From a virus: 64,000 nt of DNA. The translations under genes were made by a program, and so were the position numbers. The stretch covers positions 28,604 through 92,603 of the IMG/VR virus record IMGVR_UViG_3300033141_004852. The stretch is one strand, 5' to 3'. This document shows, one piece after another, positions 39,996 through 49,740 of the stretch (position 1 is its first letter; each line of letters begins with the position of its first letter). The notes beneath the pieces are model-generated. The model was given only the letters and a program-made list of their open reading frames with translations, was not told the DNA's origin and made no database searches.

Positions 39996-40350
39996 ATGTG
40001 AAGAAGTGTGGGCCCCCATCCCCCAGAGGAGCACGCGCGCCGACGCGCTAGCCAACCCCACCACCTGGATACCCGCCGATGAAGGGGAGCATCAAGGTCT
40101 GAAACGAGAACACTGCTACATCGCCTACCGCGTGGTTGTGCGCGTGATTGTGGGGACCACCGTCTACGAGTGGGAATACGTCGTCTCCGATCTCCACGAA
40201 CTCGCCCGACTCCTCGGGCGTCTCGACCACCCAGCACACCGCACATACCAACGCCGGGCTCATACCGGACCGCCCCAGGCAACGAGCGCCAGCACACTCC
40301 CACCTCCTATCCCAGGACCCACCACACCCCAGCGGAAGGAGCCCGTCTAA
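39967..40350 (+). CDS. Hypothetical protein
   Basis: 127 residues, overlapping the helicase by 29 bases. Beta strands CYIAYRVVVRVIVGTTVYEWEYVV, then a Pro/Thr-rich tail. Unknown. Confidence 0.65.
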   Translation: MLRAHLTISECEEVWAPIPQRSTRADALANPTTWIPADEGEHQGLKREHCYIAYRVVVRVIVGTTVYEWEYVVSDLHELARLLGRLDHPAHRTYQRRAHTGPPQATSASTLPPPIPGPTTPQRKEPV

Positions 40351-40805
40351 TGCCCGTCCACCCAACACGACGCCGACCACGAAGCCGCCACCTCGGAGGC
40401 TTTTGGCGCCAAGCATACTCCTGGCGGTGGGATGCCCCACACCCCGTACCGAAGAAGGAACAGCGGTGGTATATCACCGCCCACGCGGCACTGAAAGTCC
40501 TCCGCGAGCAAGAGGGTATAGACACCACCTGGCTGAGGAACTTCATCACCTGGTACTTCACCTGGTGGACGTTCCACGGCAAGGTAGATGCCGCCTCCAT
40601 GCGCCTCTACAGCGAACACCCGCGGACACTCCTCGCCCGCAGCCAGGACGGCACCTACTTCATCCTCGAAGCCTACAAGGCGTGGACTCAGCAGTACGCG
40701 CACATGCTCGCGCAGGCGTCGATCCCCGAGATCGCCCAGCAGTACCGGACGGTTCCGCACACGACTCACCACCCCGGACCGTGGGAGACAGAAGATGTTG
40801 ACTGA
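40350..40805 (+). CDS. Hypothetical Trp-rich protein
   Basis: 151 residues from ATG 40350 (AAGGAG upstream). Basic N-terminus, then aromatic helices (NFITWYFTWWTFHGK). Unknown; in the replication cluster. Confidence 0.65.
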   Translation: MPVHPTRRRPRSRHLGGFWRQAYSWRWDAPHPVPKKEQRWYITAHAALKVLREQEGIDTTWLRNFITWYFTWWTFHGKVDAASMRLYSEHPRTLLARSQDGTYFILEAYKAWTQQYAHMLAQASIPEIAQQYRTVPHTTHHPGPWETEDVD

Positions 40806-41928
40806 TCAGCAGTGGCAGGCTTTCCTACACTGGTTCAACGGCTACTACTTGGAGGCACTGGCCGACACCTCCCTAGTGGGGGAGGCGCGGATCAGGGAGA
40901 ACCTCCACATCCTCTACCCGCTCTACCAAGCATGGCAACGCTGCCAGCAGTGTCAGGAGGGTAACGGGTGCAACGGGCAGAAGATGGAGTTGGATGTGTC
41001 CGCCTCGCGGTTCTATGGGGAGTACCTGCCGAAGATCACCCCCTGCCCAAACTTCCCCCGCCCACTAGTTGACGTTTTTACTGGTTTACAGGGTACGGGG
41101 TTTTCAACTCCCATGCTCAACAAAGTGGTCCAGAAACTGACAAAAATGTCAAGCGATTCGGACTTGACAAAAATGGAACAAAAAAACGGCTTGACAAAAA
41201 CGGAGCGTTTTTCCGAAATTACAAACGGCTTGACAAAAACGGAAGGACGCGGCCGAAACTGCAAAAACGACGAAATCAGGGGTGAAAAATCAGATCAGGG
41301 ATGGGAAAATACCCCTATTTCACTTATTTTGTCAAGGCTGGAAACAGAGGGAGTGGGGAGGGAATTACTCGTGAATGGGGGACTCGTTGTCTTACCACTG
41401 TCGATTTACGGCGGCAAAGGGGTACAAAATGGGGCTGAAGGGCGAATAGAAAGAATTATATCTCTAGGTAGTAGAGAGAGTATTACTACCACGCGCGCAC
41501 GCGCGCACGCGAGGGCCTACGAGATTCCGATTTTTGGGGATGGTGTAATTCAGGCTTCGGGAGTGAGTGCCCACGAACTCGGTCATTGGTTGGGGGTGTT
41601 CCTCGCTCTCCACGGAGTGGCCGCGGGGTTCCTCGATGCTCTCGGGATGCACGCCGCCGGTGACTGGGGGGACTCCCCCCTCGCGCAGTTTCTCCAATAC
41701 AGCGAGGAGGTGGGCGCCCTCGTGGTAACGAACTACGATCACCTGCCCCCCGGGAGGCAGTCGACATCCCTGGTGTTGGCGGCGCTCTCGCGTTTCCTCT
41801 CCGAAGATGGAATACTGTGGGTGGTGATCTCGCAGCCGCCGGAGCAGATGCAGGTGCGAGATCCCCTGGAAACCCCCGTTTGGAGTGAGATCCTGGAACT
41901 GCCACGATACGAGGTAGTCAACCCATGA
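40795..41928 (+). CDS. Putative replication initiator/helicase loader with internal iterons
   Basis: 377 residues from ATG 40795 (overlapping the previous gene). Helical N-terminal domain with CQQCQEGNGC; a central segment (about 110-230) that is AT-richer and repeats LTK-[MT]-E units; and a C-terminal ATPase-like domain, HELGHWLGVFLALHGV...GALVVTNYDHL...DGILWVVISQ, resembling the Walker B half of DnaC/DnaA-type loaders without a P-loop. Directly upstream of the DnaB-like helicase. The arrangement recalls lambda O, whose gene contains the origin. Function inferred. Confidence 0.55.
   Translation: MLTDQQWQAFLHWFNGYYLEALADTSLVGEARIRENLHILYPLYQAWQRCQQCQEGNGCNGQKMELDVSASRFYGEYLPKITPCPNFPRPLVDVFTGLQGTGFSTPMLNKVVQKLTKMSSDSDLTKMEQKNGLTKTERFSEITNGLTKTEGRGRNCKNDEIRGEKSDQGWENTPISLILSRLETEGVGRELLVNGGLVVLPLSIYGGKGVQNGAEGRIERIISLGSRESITTTRARAHARAYEIPIFGDGVIQASGVSAHELGHWLGVFLALHGVAAGFLDALGMHAAGDWGDSPLAQFLQYSEEVGALVVTNYDHLPPGRQSTSLVLAALSRFLSEDGILWVVISQPPEQMQVRDPLETPVWSEILELPRYEVVNP
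41137..41243 (+). repeat. Iterons, candidate replication origin
   Basis: Four direct copies of CTTGACAAAAAyGGA-like sequence: 41137 (CTGACAAAAATG), 41163, 41190, 41229, spaced 26, 27 and 39 bases, plus an inverted copy ATTTTGTCAAG at 41326-41336. The surrounding 400 bases are clearly AT-richer than the genome. Typical of an iteron origin with an AT-rich unwinding zone. Confidence 0.6.
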
Positions 41929-43346
41929 CGGCGCGGACTTCCATCCTCGCCTATGTTGTCGACTTCGAGGGAGAACTCGACCCGCAATGGGCGGCGATTC
42001 TCCACGCTGAGTCGGTTCTCCCAACCTACCTGCATGAGTACGACATCCAGCGCGAGCAGTGGGTGAATACCTGGCAGGCGGTGATCTACAAGGCGGCGAT
42101 GCACTACTACCTCCGCACCGCCCGCCTGGTCACGCCGGAGATACTTACCTCGTTACTACCCCAGTACGGTGTCCCCGCCGCCCACGTCCCCGGTTACCTG
42201 ACGGCGCTGGAGGAGGCGCGCCTCCATCGGCCGCTTACGGAGGCGAACATCCGCCACCTGATCGGACAACTGCGGGTCTACCGCACCCAGCGCGAGTGGG
42301 AGCGCATTGCCATCGAGGCGGGGGAACTCATGCAGCGTGACCCCCACGCGGGTATCGAGTTCGTGCAGACACACCTCGCCGCCTTGCAGGAGGAGACGCA
42401 CCCGACTACGCAGATTTGGGACTTCCGCGCCCGCGCCCGCGAGCGCTGGGAGCGCCACGAGCGCTTCGCCGCGCAGGAGAATGTCCACGGGCACTACACG
42501 GGGCTGCAAACCTACGACCAGCGCACGCGGGGGATGCTTCCGGGGGAGATGCTCGTCCTCGCCGGGCGTACGAGTCAGGGGAAAACGGCGGTGTTGCAAC
42601 ACTGTGCCTGGCGCTCTGTCTGGCGGGGCTTCAACGTCGTGTTCTTCTCCGCGGAAATGGGGTGGTCGGCGGAGCACCACCCGCTGCTAGATCGTTTCGA
42701 GGCGATGGCAACCGGATGGTGGAAGGCACAGAGCCTCCGCTGGGGTACGCTCGGCGACGAGCAGCAACGTGCGGTGCTGAAGACTTGGTTCGACTTGTTC
42801 TCGCGCTTGAAGGGGAACCTCTGGATTGTACCCCCGCAACGATGTGGGCGCTTGCAGGAGATTGTCGCGGAGACCCGCGCCCTCGCCCGCCGCAATCCGA
42901 TCCACTTGCTGGTCGTCGACTACATCAACGAGATCACCGCGGGGCGTCGCGAGGTGTGGAAGGACAAGCATCTGGTGACAGAGGGCCTCAAACGCTTAGC
43001 GGAGGAGATCGGCTGCCCGATCATCACCGCCACCCAGGTCAGCCGCCACGGACACCTCCGGGGAGTAGATGCCGACGCCGCCGAGTTGGCGAGTGAGAGC
43101 GAAGGCATCGCGAAGGTAACGGACTCCATGATCTACCTCTACCGGGACAAGGTATCCCGGGACCGACTGATTTTCGAGGTCAAGAAAGCCCGCTTGGGGG
43201 AGACATCCTGGGCATTCAGCGCCTACGTGGATTTCTCCATCCCGTTGATCTCAGGATTCATCGAAACCCCCCTCAACGAGTTCCGGCGAGCGGAGGCGCG
43301 TATGGCACGCGACCAACGCCGCCTGAAGCGAAAGGACCAAGTCTGA
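41925..43346 (+). CDS. dnaB: Replicative DNA helicase (DnaB-like)
   Basis: 473 residues, ATGA overlap with the upstream gene. N-terminal helical domain to about 170, then the RecA-like motor: GRTSQGKTA (213-221), FFSAEMGW, Walker B HLLVVDYINEI near 330, ATQVSRHG near 370 and the R-finger region SEGIAKVTDSMIYLYRD. Unwinds DNA at the fork; works with the primase halves at 43545 and 51981. Confidence 0.88.
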   Translation: MTARTSILAYVVDFEGELDPQWAAILHAESVLPTYLHEYDIQREQWVNTWQAVIYKAAMHYYLRTARLVTPEILTSLLPQYGVPAAHVPGYLTALEEARLHRPLTEANIRHLIGQLRVYRTQREWERIAIEAGELMQRDPHAGIEFVQTHLAALQEETHPTTQIWDFRARARERWERHERFAAQENVHGHYTGLQTYDQRTRGMLPGEMLVLAGRTSQGKTAVLQHCAWRSVWRGFNVVFFSAEMGWSAEHHPLLDRFEAMATGWWKAQSLRWGTLGDEQQRAVLKTWFDLFSRLKGNLWIVPPQRCGRLQEIVAETRALARRNPIHLLVVDYINEITAGRREVWKDKHLVTEGLKRLAEEIGCPIITATQVSRHGHLRGVDADAAELASESEGIAKVTDSMIYLYRDKVSRDRLIFEVKKARLGETSWAFSAYVDFSIPLISGFIETPLNEFRRAEARMARDQRRLKRKDQV

Positions 43347-43537
43347 TGGATGTCAGTGTCAGTCGTCTACACTCAGCGGTCATCGGCTTCACCGACCGCG
43401 AGCGCACGCAGTTGATCCACGCCCTGGATCAGTTGCTTGCCAACGGTGACGTCCCCCTCCGGTGGGAGGGGTTGACCGCCGACGACATCGAGTGCCTAGG
43501 ACGCTTGCGGACCGCACTCGCGGAAGCGGGAGGTTAG
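43346..43537 (+). CDS. Small hypothetical protein
   Basis: 63 residues, one-base overlap with the helicase gene. Helical (RERTQLIHALDQLLANG). Possibly a helicase or primase accessory protein by position only. Confidence 0.6.
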   Translation: MDVSVSRLHSAVIGFTDRERTQLIHALDQLLANGDVPLRWEGLTADDIECLGRLRTALAEAGG

Positions 43538-43544
43538 CACCCAG

Positions 43545-44081
43545 ATGGTGGTCGACCCCCTCCAGGGATTGGGAAACAATACGGAGGCCATCGTCCGCGC
43601 TCTCAAGATCGCGCTCCGACCTGTTGCTGGCGGTTTCAGCGGCCACTGCCCGCTCCCGGATCACGAGGATTCCACCCCCTCGTTCCAGGTTTATCGCGGC
43701 CCGGGGGGAGAAGACCGTGGTTGGTACTGCTTCGGTTGCGGGCGCGGCGGCGATGGCGCATCACTAGTCACCTACCTCCGCGGGGTATCCCGGAAGCAGG
43801 CGCTGGAGATACTTTACCGCGGGCGGGCTATCGCGGGATTGCGAGCGCGACTTCCCCGACCTGGCGAACCGGCACCGATGGAGTCGGAGACGCTGACTTA
43901 CTACATGCGGATCAATCACTGGCTTCGGCGTCTGCGACAGATACTACCGCGTGGTCTGTGGTATGAATTAGCACGGCGGGCGGATGAAGCCTGGCAACAC
44001 GACCCCGCAGATTTGATGGCTCTGCGGGAGGTCTACACCATGATCACCAAATGGGTTGAGGAGACACCCCATGCCGCTTGA
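43545..44081 (+). CDS. DNA primase zinc-binding subunit (CHC2 domain)
   Basis: 178 residues. CPLPDHEDSTPSF...GWYCFGCGRGGDGASL is the CHC2 zinc ribbon of DnaG primases (CPFHxExxPSF...YxCFGCgxGGD). The polymerase and TOPRIM parts are missing; a DnaG core lies at 51981-52727. C-terminal 70 residues are helical. GGGAGG lies about 12 bases before ATG. Confidence 0.8.
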   Translation: MVVDPLQGLGNNTEAIVRALKIALRPVAGGFSGHCPLPDHEDSTPSFQVYRGPGGEDRGWYCFGCGRGGDGASLVTYLRGVSRKQALEILYRGRAIAGLRARLPRPGEPAPMESETLTYYMRINHWLRRLRQILPRGLWYELARRADEAWQHDPADLMALREVYTMITKWVEETPHAA

Positions 44082-45222
44082 TTTGGAACAGATTCGCAAC
44101 CAGATTGTCGTCGCGGATGTGCGCGACTTCTGCCGAGAGATACCTCCCGAGACTGTTCACGCCATCATCACCTCCCCACCCTACTTCCGACAGCGAGTGT
44201 ACGAGGGGGTGGAGCCCAGCGTTTGGGGCGGAGCGGGCATCTGCGACCATGAATGGGAGCAGATCCGCGTGCGTGATTCCAACCTCGGTGGAGGACGCGG
44301 TGCCCGGAGTAAGAAGCAGGCTCAAAATCCTGGGTCCTACCAAACCGACCCCAATCGACGCTACCTGTCCTCGGAGTTATGCCGCCACTGCGGAGCTTGG
44401 CGGGGAACTCTCGGCAACGAACCCACTGCCGAGCAGTACGTCGCCAATCTACTTGAAGTAGCACGCGGGTGGTGGCGGGTACTCCGCGACGACGGCAACT
44501 TGCTCATCGTACTCGATGGAAAATACAACGGTAGTGGGGGAGCGGGTGGCGACTACAACCTCGGTGGTTCCCGCGCGGGGCAGCCGCGGTATCCCCGCAC
44601 AGCGGTCCCGAGATACAAACACAAGGATTGGATTCCCATCCCCTGGTTGGTGGGAATCGCTTTCCAGCGTGCGGGGTGGTATCTCCGCCTCGACATCATC
44701 TGGCAGAAGAATCGGCTTTGCGAATCAGCGAAGGACCGTTTCAGTCGTGGTCACGAGTACATTCTGCATCTGACGAAGCGGCCCCGCAATTACTGGAACT
44801 ACGAGGCCGGATGTGTTCCCGCGAAGCACACGGGGGATGGCCGCGGAGCACGCACTGACAACCGTCGGGGGAAGCCGGGCATCAACGCCATGCACGGAAA
44901 GACCCCCGCCCTCCGCAATCGACGGTCGGTGATCTACTTCCCCAACCAACCTTCGGGGGTTCCGCACTATGCCACCTACCCACCGCGGTTGATTGACTTG
45001 CTGGTGCAGGTGAGCACCCCACCGGGGGGAATCGTGTTCGACCCCTTCATGGGTGTGGGGACTACGGCGATTAGTGCCCTCAGACAAGGGCGCAGTTTCG
45101 TAGGGTGTGAAATCTCGTCCACATACGTGGAATTGGCCCGCCAACGCCTAGAAAAATCTGGTTTTGATGTAACAAATCGGCGTGAAACTGTTACATTCCC
45201 AACGGAGGAGAAACGCTTATGA
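44071..45222 (+). CDS. DNA cytosine-N4 methyltransferase (SPPY type)
   Basis: 383 residues from ATG 44071 (GAGGAG upstream). TSPPYF near residue 37 and C-terminal DPFMGVGTTAISAL; LCRHCGAW is an inserted CxxC. SPPY is usual for m4C enzymes. Protects phage DNA or marks it. It differs in class from the DPPY enzyme at 14476. Confidence 0.85.
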   Translation: MPLDLEQIRNQIVVADVRDFCREIPPETVHAIITSPPYFRQRVYEGVEPSVWGGAGICDHEWEQIRVRDSNLGGGRGARSKKQAQNPGSYQTDPNRRYLSSELCRHCGAWRGTLGNEPTAEQYVANLLEVARGWWRVLRDDGNLLIVLDGKYNGSGGAGGDYNLGGSRAGQPRYPRTAVPRYKHKDWIPIPWLVGIAFQRAGWYLRLDIIWQKNRLCESAKDRFSRGHEYILHLTKRPRNYWNYEAGCVPAKHTGDGRGARTDNRRGKPGINAMHGKTPALRNRRSVIYFPNQPSGVPHYATYPPRLIDLLVQVSTPPGGIVFDPFMGVGTTAISALRQGRSFVGCEISSTYVELARQRLEKSGFDVTNRRETVTFPTEEKRL

Positions 45223-46478
45223 CTATGCCTGTGAATGCACCCCCACCGCCGCAGGCGACGGAGCCGGTTGACCCCGGCGCTATGCGGCCCGTCAACATGG
45301 ATGCTCTGAAGAAGGAACTCGTAGTGTGGGACCCCGAACATGTCCCACCCGGCTCGTGGTTCATCGCGAAAAACGGTAGCCGGGTAGTTCAGGTGATGTC
45401 CTACGAGGAAACCGGCCAACGCGACGCGGCAGGGAACATGATCTACAACACCGTCGTTCGCATCTACGGCACGGTGATTCCGACGACTGAGCAGGAGTTG
45501 CAGGAGTTCGAGGAACAGACCGATAATCAGTGCCCCGCAACGACTGCAACCGGAGAGTATTTCCAGGTGTGGTTACTGGAGACGCCGCCCATCGTGAAGA
45601 AACTCCAGGAGCAGGATACCCAGGTAGCGCAGGCAGCCCCTGCTCCACCACCCCCACCTGCCCCCGTCACCCCGGAGCCCCTCGCGGAGCCAACGCAGGC
45701 TGCTGCTCCCGTAACACCGGCACCGGCGCCGCCACAGGTGACCCCTACCCCCGTTACTCCGGGGGCCCCACCTCCACCATCGCAGCCTGCGACGCCTACT
45801 CCCGCTCCAACTCCGGTGCCGGAGCCGCAACAAAATGCGACCAATACACAGCCGGAGCCAGAGGGTGCGACACCGGCTGCGGGTGCTGCCGTAACACAGA
45901 CTGTATCCCCGAGTGGGGTTGATGCGGTGATGGCCCCGCCGCCGGTTGTACCTGCACCGCCAACTCCGGCAGAGTTTGCCCCCGCCCCACCTCCGGCGGC
46001 ACCGATGCAGACGGTGGACAAGTGCCCCGATCATCCCCGCTATCGAGGTAAGGGGAAGCCGAAGACGAAGTGTCCCGTGTGCTGGCAGCTACACCGCCAA
46101 GTTGCACCGGAAGACTGGCGGAAGCACTATGCTCGCGTCTTCGGAGACGACCCGGGACCTGCCAACGCGCAGGAACCGCAAACCTCGGAGGCACCGTCTC
46201 CCCCGACAACGGAACCCGCGCCCAGCGAGTCTGCAACGACTACGACTTCTGACCCCGAGCCGGGAACTACCACCCCACCGCAGCCTGACGCGGGTTTGAC
46301 GGGTGCTACTGAAGCAGTCACTCCCGCCAATACCCCGTCGGCACCGGGGTTCTCCATCCTGGTTGCCACCACGACAGGACGTGTGGTGGAGGTGGACGTC
46401 CTCGCCTTCATGCGCGCTCTTGGTCAGCACCTCACATATCTCCACGAGCGCATCGCGAAGTTGGAGGAGGGTTCCTAA
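45219..46478 (+). CDS. Proline/alanine-rich protein with zinc knuckle
   Basis: 419 residues, ATGA overlap. A folded N-terminal domain (to about 130) with VVWDPEHVPPGSWFIAKNG, a long Pro/Ala/Thr-rich linker, a CPDHPRYRGK...KTKCPVCWQLH zinc site near 275, another low-complexity linker, and a coiled C-terminus LVATTTGRVVEVDVLAFMRAL. A scaffold protein between replication enzymes is a guess from location. Confidence 0.65.
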   Translation: MTMPVNAPPPPQATEPVDPGAMRPVNMDALKKELVVWDPEHVPPGSWFIAKNGSRVVQVMSYEETGQRDAAGNMIYNTVVRIYGTVIPTTEQELQEFEEQTDNQCPATTATGEYFQVWLLETPPIVKKLQEQDTQVAQAAPAPPPPPAPVTPEPLAEPTQAAAPVTPAPAPPQVTPTPVTPGAPPPPSQPATPTPAPTPVPEPQQNATNTQPEPEGATPAAGAAVTQTVSPSGVDAVMAPPPVVPAPPTPAEFAPAPPPAAPMQTVDKCPDHPRYRGKGKPKTKCPVCWQLHRQVAPEDWRKHYARVFGDDPGPANAQEPQTSEAPSPPTTEPAPSESATTTTSDPEPGTTTPPQPDAGLTGATEAVTPANTPSAPGFSILVATTTGRVVEVDVLAFMRALGQHLTYLHERIAKLEEGS

Positions 46479-46499
46479 GCGAGAGCAGGGGCGACCGCT

Positions 46500-49124
46500 A
46501 TGCACACAGCCTGCGATAGTTGTTCATTACATAAGACGGCTACTCAGATCGTCCGCCCCCGGGGTCCAGTCAGCGCTCCGGTGGTCTTGGTCGGCGAAGC
46601 TCCGGGGGCGGACGAGGACGCTCAGGGAGTACCCTTCATCGGCCCAGCTGGACAACGCCTGGAGCAGATACTCCGCACAGTCGGGGGTATCTTCGCCGAT
46701 GTGGGGAAGCCGGATAGTGGGCCGCTCATCTGCAACGCCGTCCAATGCCGACCCCCGGGGAATCGTACTCCCACACCTCGGGAAATCAAAGCCTGTGTGG
46801 CCACACATGTCCACAAGGTATTGACGGCGCACCCTCGCAAGTTGGTAGTTGCTCTCGGGAGTACGGCGTGGAAGTTCCTGTCCCCACACGCTTGGGAACG
46901 CGATATTCCCCACCCTAGCATTCGCACTATCAACGGCATCATCTCCGAGCATCCGGCTTACGGCCATGTAATGGCCACCTTCCACCCGTCGGCGGCCCTG
47001 CGTTCGGAGGTATATCACCAGCCACTGGTTGATGCGCTATTCCGCGCGAAGCAGTTTCTGGAAGGGCATGTCTTCCGCCCGAAATACGAGGTCGATTACA
47101 TCGATACTCTCGCCCGCGCGAACCAAGCAATCCACGCGATTCCAGACGGGTCGGATGTCTACCTCGATGTGGAGACGACGGGGCTCAACCCGCTGAAGGA
47201 CGCGCTGACGATGTTCGCCATCCGCGTCAAGGGACACTCGGTCGTCCACGTCATCAACTGGGCGAAGATCTACCGCGAGTTGCCACAGGGTGCGCTCAGT
47301 ACCATGCGCGTCTTCCTCATCCAGTTGTTCCAGCGCTGCCGTCTCCACAACCAGAATTGGAAGTTCGATGCCAAGTTCCTCTACCGGACCTTCCACCACC
47401 GGGTTTTCCTCGATGGTTGGTGGGGGGACCCGATGGTGAAGCACTTCCTCATCGACGAGAATAGCGGCCACGGGCTCAAATCGCGGGCGGCACTGGATCT
47501 TGGTGCATTGGACTGGGACGGTGCCATGCACCAGCGGTTGCAGGCTAAACCCACCGACGACACCAACGATTGGCTCCCGTTCCCAATCACGCTCGGGCAG
47601 GGGAAGAATCGGCGGTCGCTACTTCGGTGGATTCGCGGGCCGGAATTGGCAGAGTACGCGGCAGCCGATGTGGTGATGACTGACCACCTGGACACGATGT
47701 ATGACTCCCAAATGGAGGAAGAGTGCGTCCAGCATACCTACTGGCGGATCACGCGCCCGATCATCTCCATGCTCGCCCGCGCGGAGTTGCGGGGGATTCA
47801 GATCGACCGCGAGGGTCTGCAACAGTATCGAGAAGAGTTGGTAGCGCAACTCCACTGGTGTAATCAGCAATGGGAGCGAATCAAGCCGGGTTTCAACTTC
47901 AACTCCGATGCGCAAATCCGTCATCTGCTCTTCGATCAACTACGGCTCCCACAGGACCCCGAATTGGAGCGGACGGACACGGGGAAGATCAGCATCGCGA
48001 GCGACAACCTCCACCACCTGGCGCGGGTTACCGACAACGAGGTAGCCCGACAATGGATTCGCATCCTCCTCCGTAGCCGCGTCGTCCACAAACTCCTCAA
48101 CACCTACGTGATCCCGTTCGGCCAGCAACTAGACGAATATGGAATCCTCCGCGGCAGTTTCATCATCTGCCCCTCCGCCGAGCATTGGCGTGGCGGGGAC
48201 GATGCCAAAGGTGGGACGGTTACGGGCCGCCTGAGTTCCGCGAACCCGAATCTCCAGAATATCCCCGACATCATGCGCGGGCTCTTCATCGCCCGCGACG
48301 GTTACCAGTTGCTCGACGCGGATATTTCGCAGACGGAGGTACGCGGTTGGGCACTCCTCTCCGATGACCCGGCGTTACTCCAAGTAGTCGCTTCGGAGGA
48401 CGTTCACTGCGGCATGGCGCGGATGATTTGGCCGGAACTCGCCAACTGCTCTGACCAGGAAATCAAGACCCAGCACGCTGCCAAGCGTAAGATCGCGAAG
48501 ACGATAGTCTTCGCTGCCATTTATCAGGCGTCTCCGGGTCGCCTGGCTATCCAAGCGGGGATTTCGGTTGAGGATGCGAAGAAACTCATCGTACTCCTTC
48601 AGGAGCGGTTCACCCGGGGGTGGCGATGGATCCAAGAAGTGCAGACTTTCGTACAAAAGCACGGCTACATCGCGAGTTATTTCGGGCGCCGCCGCCGTCT
48701 TCCCGACGTTTGGAATGGGAATGAGGGAGTACGGGCGCGGACTCTCCGTCAGGCGGTGAACTCCCCCGTTCAGGGATTAGGTGCAGACGTCTGCTACCTA
48801 GCCGGTATTGGTGGGTTGCGCTGGCTACAAGAGCGGGGGTTCCATACGGGAGAAGTCGACAGCCCAGTTTGTGAACTTCTCACGGTTCACGATTCGTGGC
48901 TCTTCGAGGTGCGGGAGGACCTCGTGCCGCATATTGCCCCCCACTGGGCAGAGGTTCTCACGCAAACGTACAAAACGAGTTCGGGGGCGGATGTGCGCTT
49001 CCCCGCCGATGTGAAATTAGGTCGGCGATGGAAGGACCAGTGGGAAGACCTCCCAATTCCGAGTGTGGAGGCGTTGCGGGCACATATCAACAAGGCCTGC
49101 GCCCTCGCGGAGACTACGGCATGA
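46500..49124 (+). CDS. Family 4 uracil-DNA glycosylase / 3'-5' exonuclease / family A DNA polymerase fusion
   Basis: 874 residues. 1 to about 190: UDG family 4 with CDSC and QCRPPG...C (four Fe-S cysteines), GEAPGADEDAQGVPFIGPAG and MATFHPSA. About 215-400: DnaQ-like exonuclease, YLDVETTG, WKFDAKF, ADVVMTD. About 430-874: polymerase with motif A LDADISQTEVR (near 607), motif B RKIAKTIVFAAIYQ (near 665), motif C TVHDSWLFEV (near 795). It is the replicative polymerase. A fused UDG domain also occurs in some other phage polymerases. Motif C has Ser where PolA has Glu (VHDE). Confidence 0.9.
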   Translation: MHTACDSCSLHKTATQIVRPRGPVSAPVVLVGEAPGADEDAQGVPFIGPAGQRLEQILRTVGGIFADVGKPDSGPLICNAVQCRPPGNRTPTPREIKACVATHVHKVLTAHPRKLVVALGSTAWKFLSPHAWERDIPHPSIRTINGIISEHPAYGHVMATFHPSAALRSEVYHQPLVDALFRAKQFLEGHVFRPKYEVDYIDTLARANQAIHAIPDGSDVYLDVETTGLNPLKDALTMFAIRVKGHSVVHVINWAKIYRELPQGALSTMRVFLIQLFQRCRLHNQNWKFDAKFLYRTFHHRVFLDGWWGDPMVKHFLIDENSGHGLKSRAALDLGALDWDGAMHQRLQAKPTDDTNDWLPFPITLGQGKNRRSLLRWIRGPELAEYAAADVVMTDHLDTMYDSQMEEECVQHTYWRITRPIISMLARAELRGIQIDREGLQQYREELVAQLHWCNQQWERIKPGFNFNSDAQIRHLLFDQLRLPQDPELERTDTGKISIASDNLHHLARVTDNEVARQWIRILLRSRVVHKLLNTYVIPFGQQLDEYGILRGSFIICPSAEHWRGGDDAKGGTVTGRLSSANPNLQNIPDIMRGLFIARDGYQLLDADISQTEVRGWALLSDDPALLQVVASEDVHCGMARMIWPELANCSDQEIKTQHAAKRKIAKTIVFAAIYQASPGRLAIQAGISVEDAKKLIVLLQERFTRGWRWIQEVQTFVQKHGYIASYFGRRRRLPDVWNGNEGVRARTLRQAVNSPVQGLGADVCYLAGIGGLRWLQERGFHTGEVDSPVCELLTVHDSWLFEVREDLVPHIAPHWAEVLTQTYKTSSGADVRFPADVKLGRRWKDQWEDLPIPSVEALRAHINKACALAETTA

Positions 49125-49735
49125 ATATCGAGTACGCCCAACTCCGCTATCTACTCCGACTGAGTTCCGCCGCGTTGGTGGAACAAATCGGTCGCGACGA
49201 TTTCGCGACCTTGTTGACGGCGTATATGGAGAAGGCGCGCGCTGAGCACCAGACATTCCGTGAGGAGGTGCTGGCGCGGCCGGAGGCGCAGCGCGCCCTC
49301 AACTACGACTACGAAGCAGCTGCTGGACATTTGGAGGAGGCTACCCAACTCCGCCTCCCGTCGCAGATGTACTACTCCAACATGGTGCAGTGGTTGGGCA
49401 CCATCGAGGCCTGGCGAGAATACATCACATCTTACTACCTTGTCGCCACGACACATGCAGCCACTCTCGAAGGGGTGGTCAAGGTACTCGCCGCCGATTG
49501 GCAATCGAGATCCCTAGCGCAAACAGAGCAAGCCGCTCGGTCCGAAGCCATTGGAGTCGATAAGGACCTTCATCTAGTGCTCACTCGCGCTCAGAATCTT
49601 CGGGATCAGTGCCGCAGGGTATTCGAGCGCTTAGACCACCAGTGGAACACAATCAGTCGCATGGCGACGATTCTCCAGGATCAGGTTCGTACTGGGGACA
49701 TGGTAGTGCAAACACGACTACAGAGAGGAGATTGA
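49121..49735 (+). CDS. Helical hypothetical protein
   Basis: 204 residues from ATG 49121 (ATGA overlap). Almost wholly helical with coiled-coil character. Between polymerase and SSB; perhaps a polymerase partner. Confidence 0.65.
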   Translation: MNIEYAQLRYLLRLSSAALVEQIGRDDFATLLTAYMEKARAEHQTFREEVLARPEAQRALNYDYEAAAGHLEEATQLRLPSQMYYSNMVQWLGTIEAWREYITSYYLVATTHAATLEGVVKVLAADWQSRSLAQTEQAARSEAIGVDKDLHLVLTRAQNLRDQCRRVFERLDHQWNTISRMATILQDQVRTGDMVVQTRLQRGD

Positions 49736-49740
49736 AGACA

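Noticed and set aside
41163-41243. TTGACA boxes in the iterons read as promoters
   Set aside because: No -10 at 16-18 bases; they recur as part of a longer repeat.
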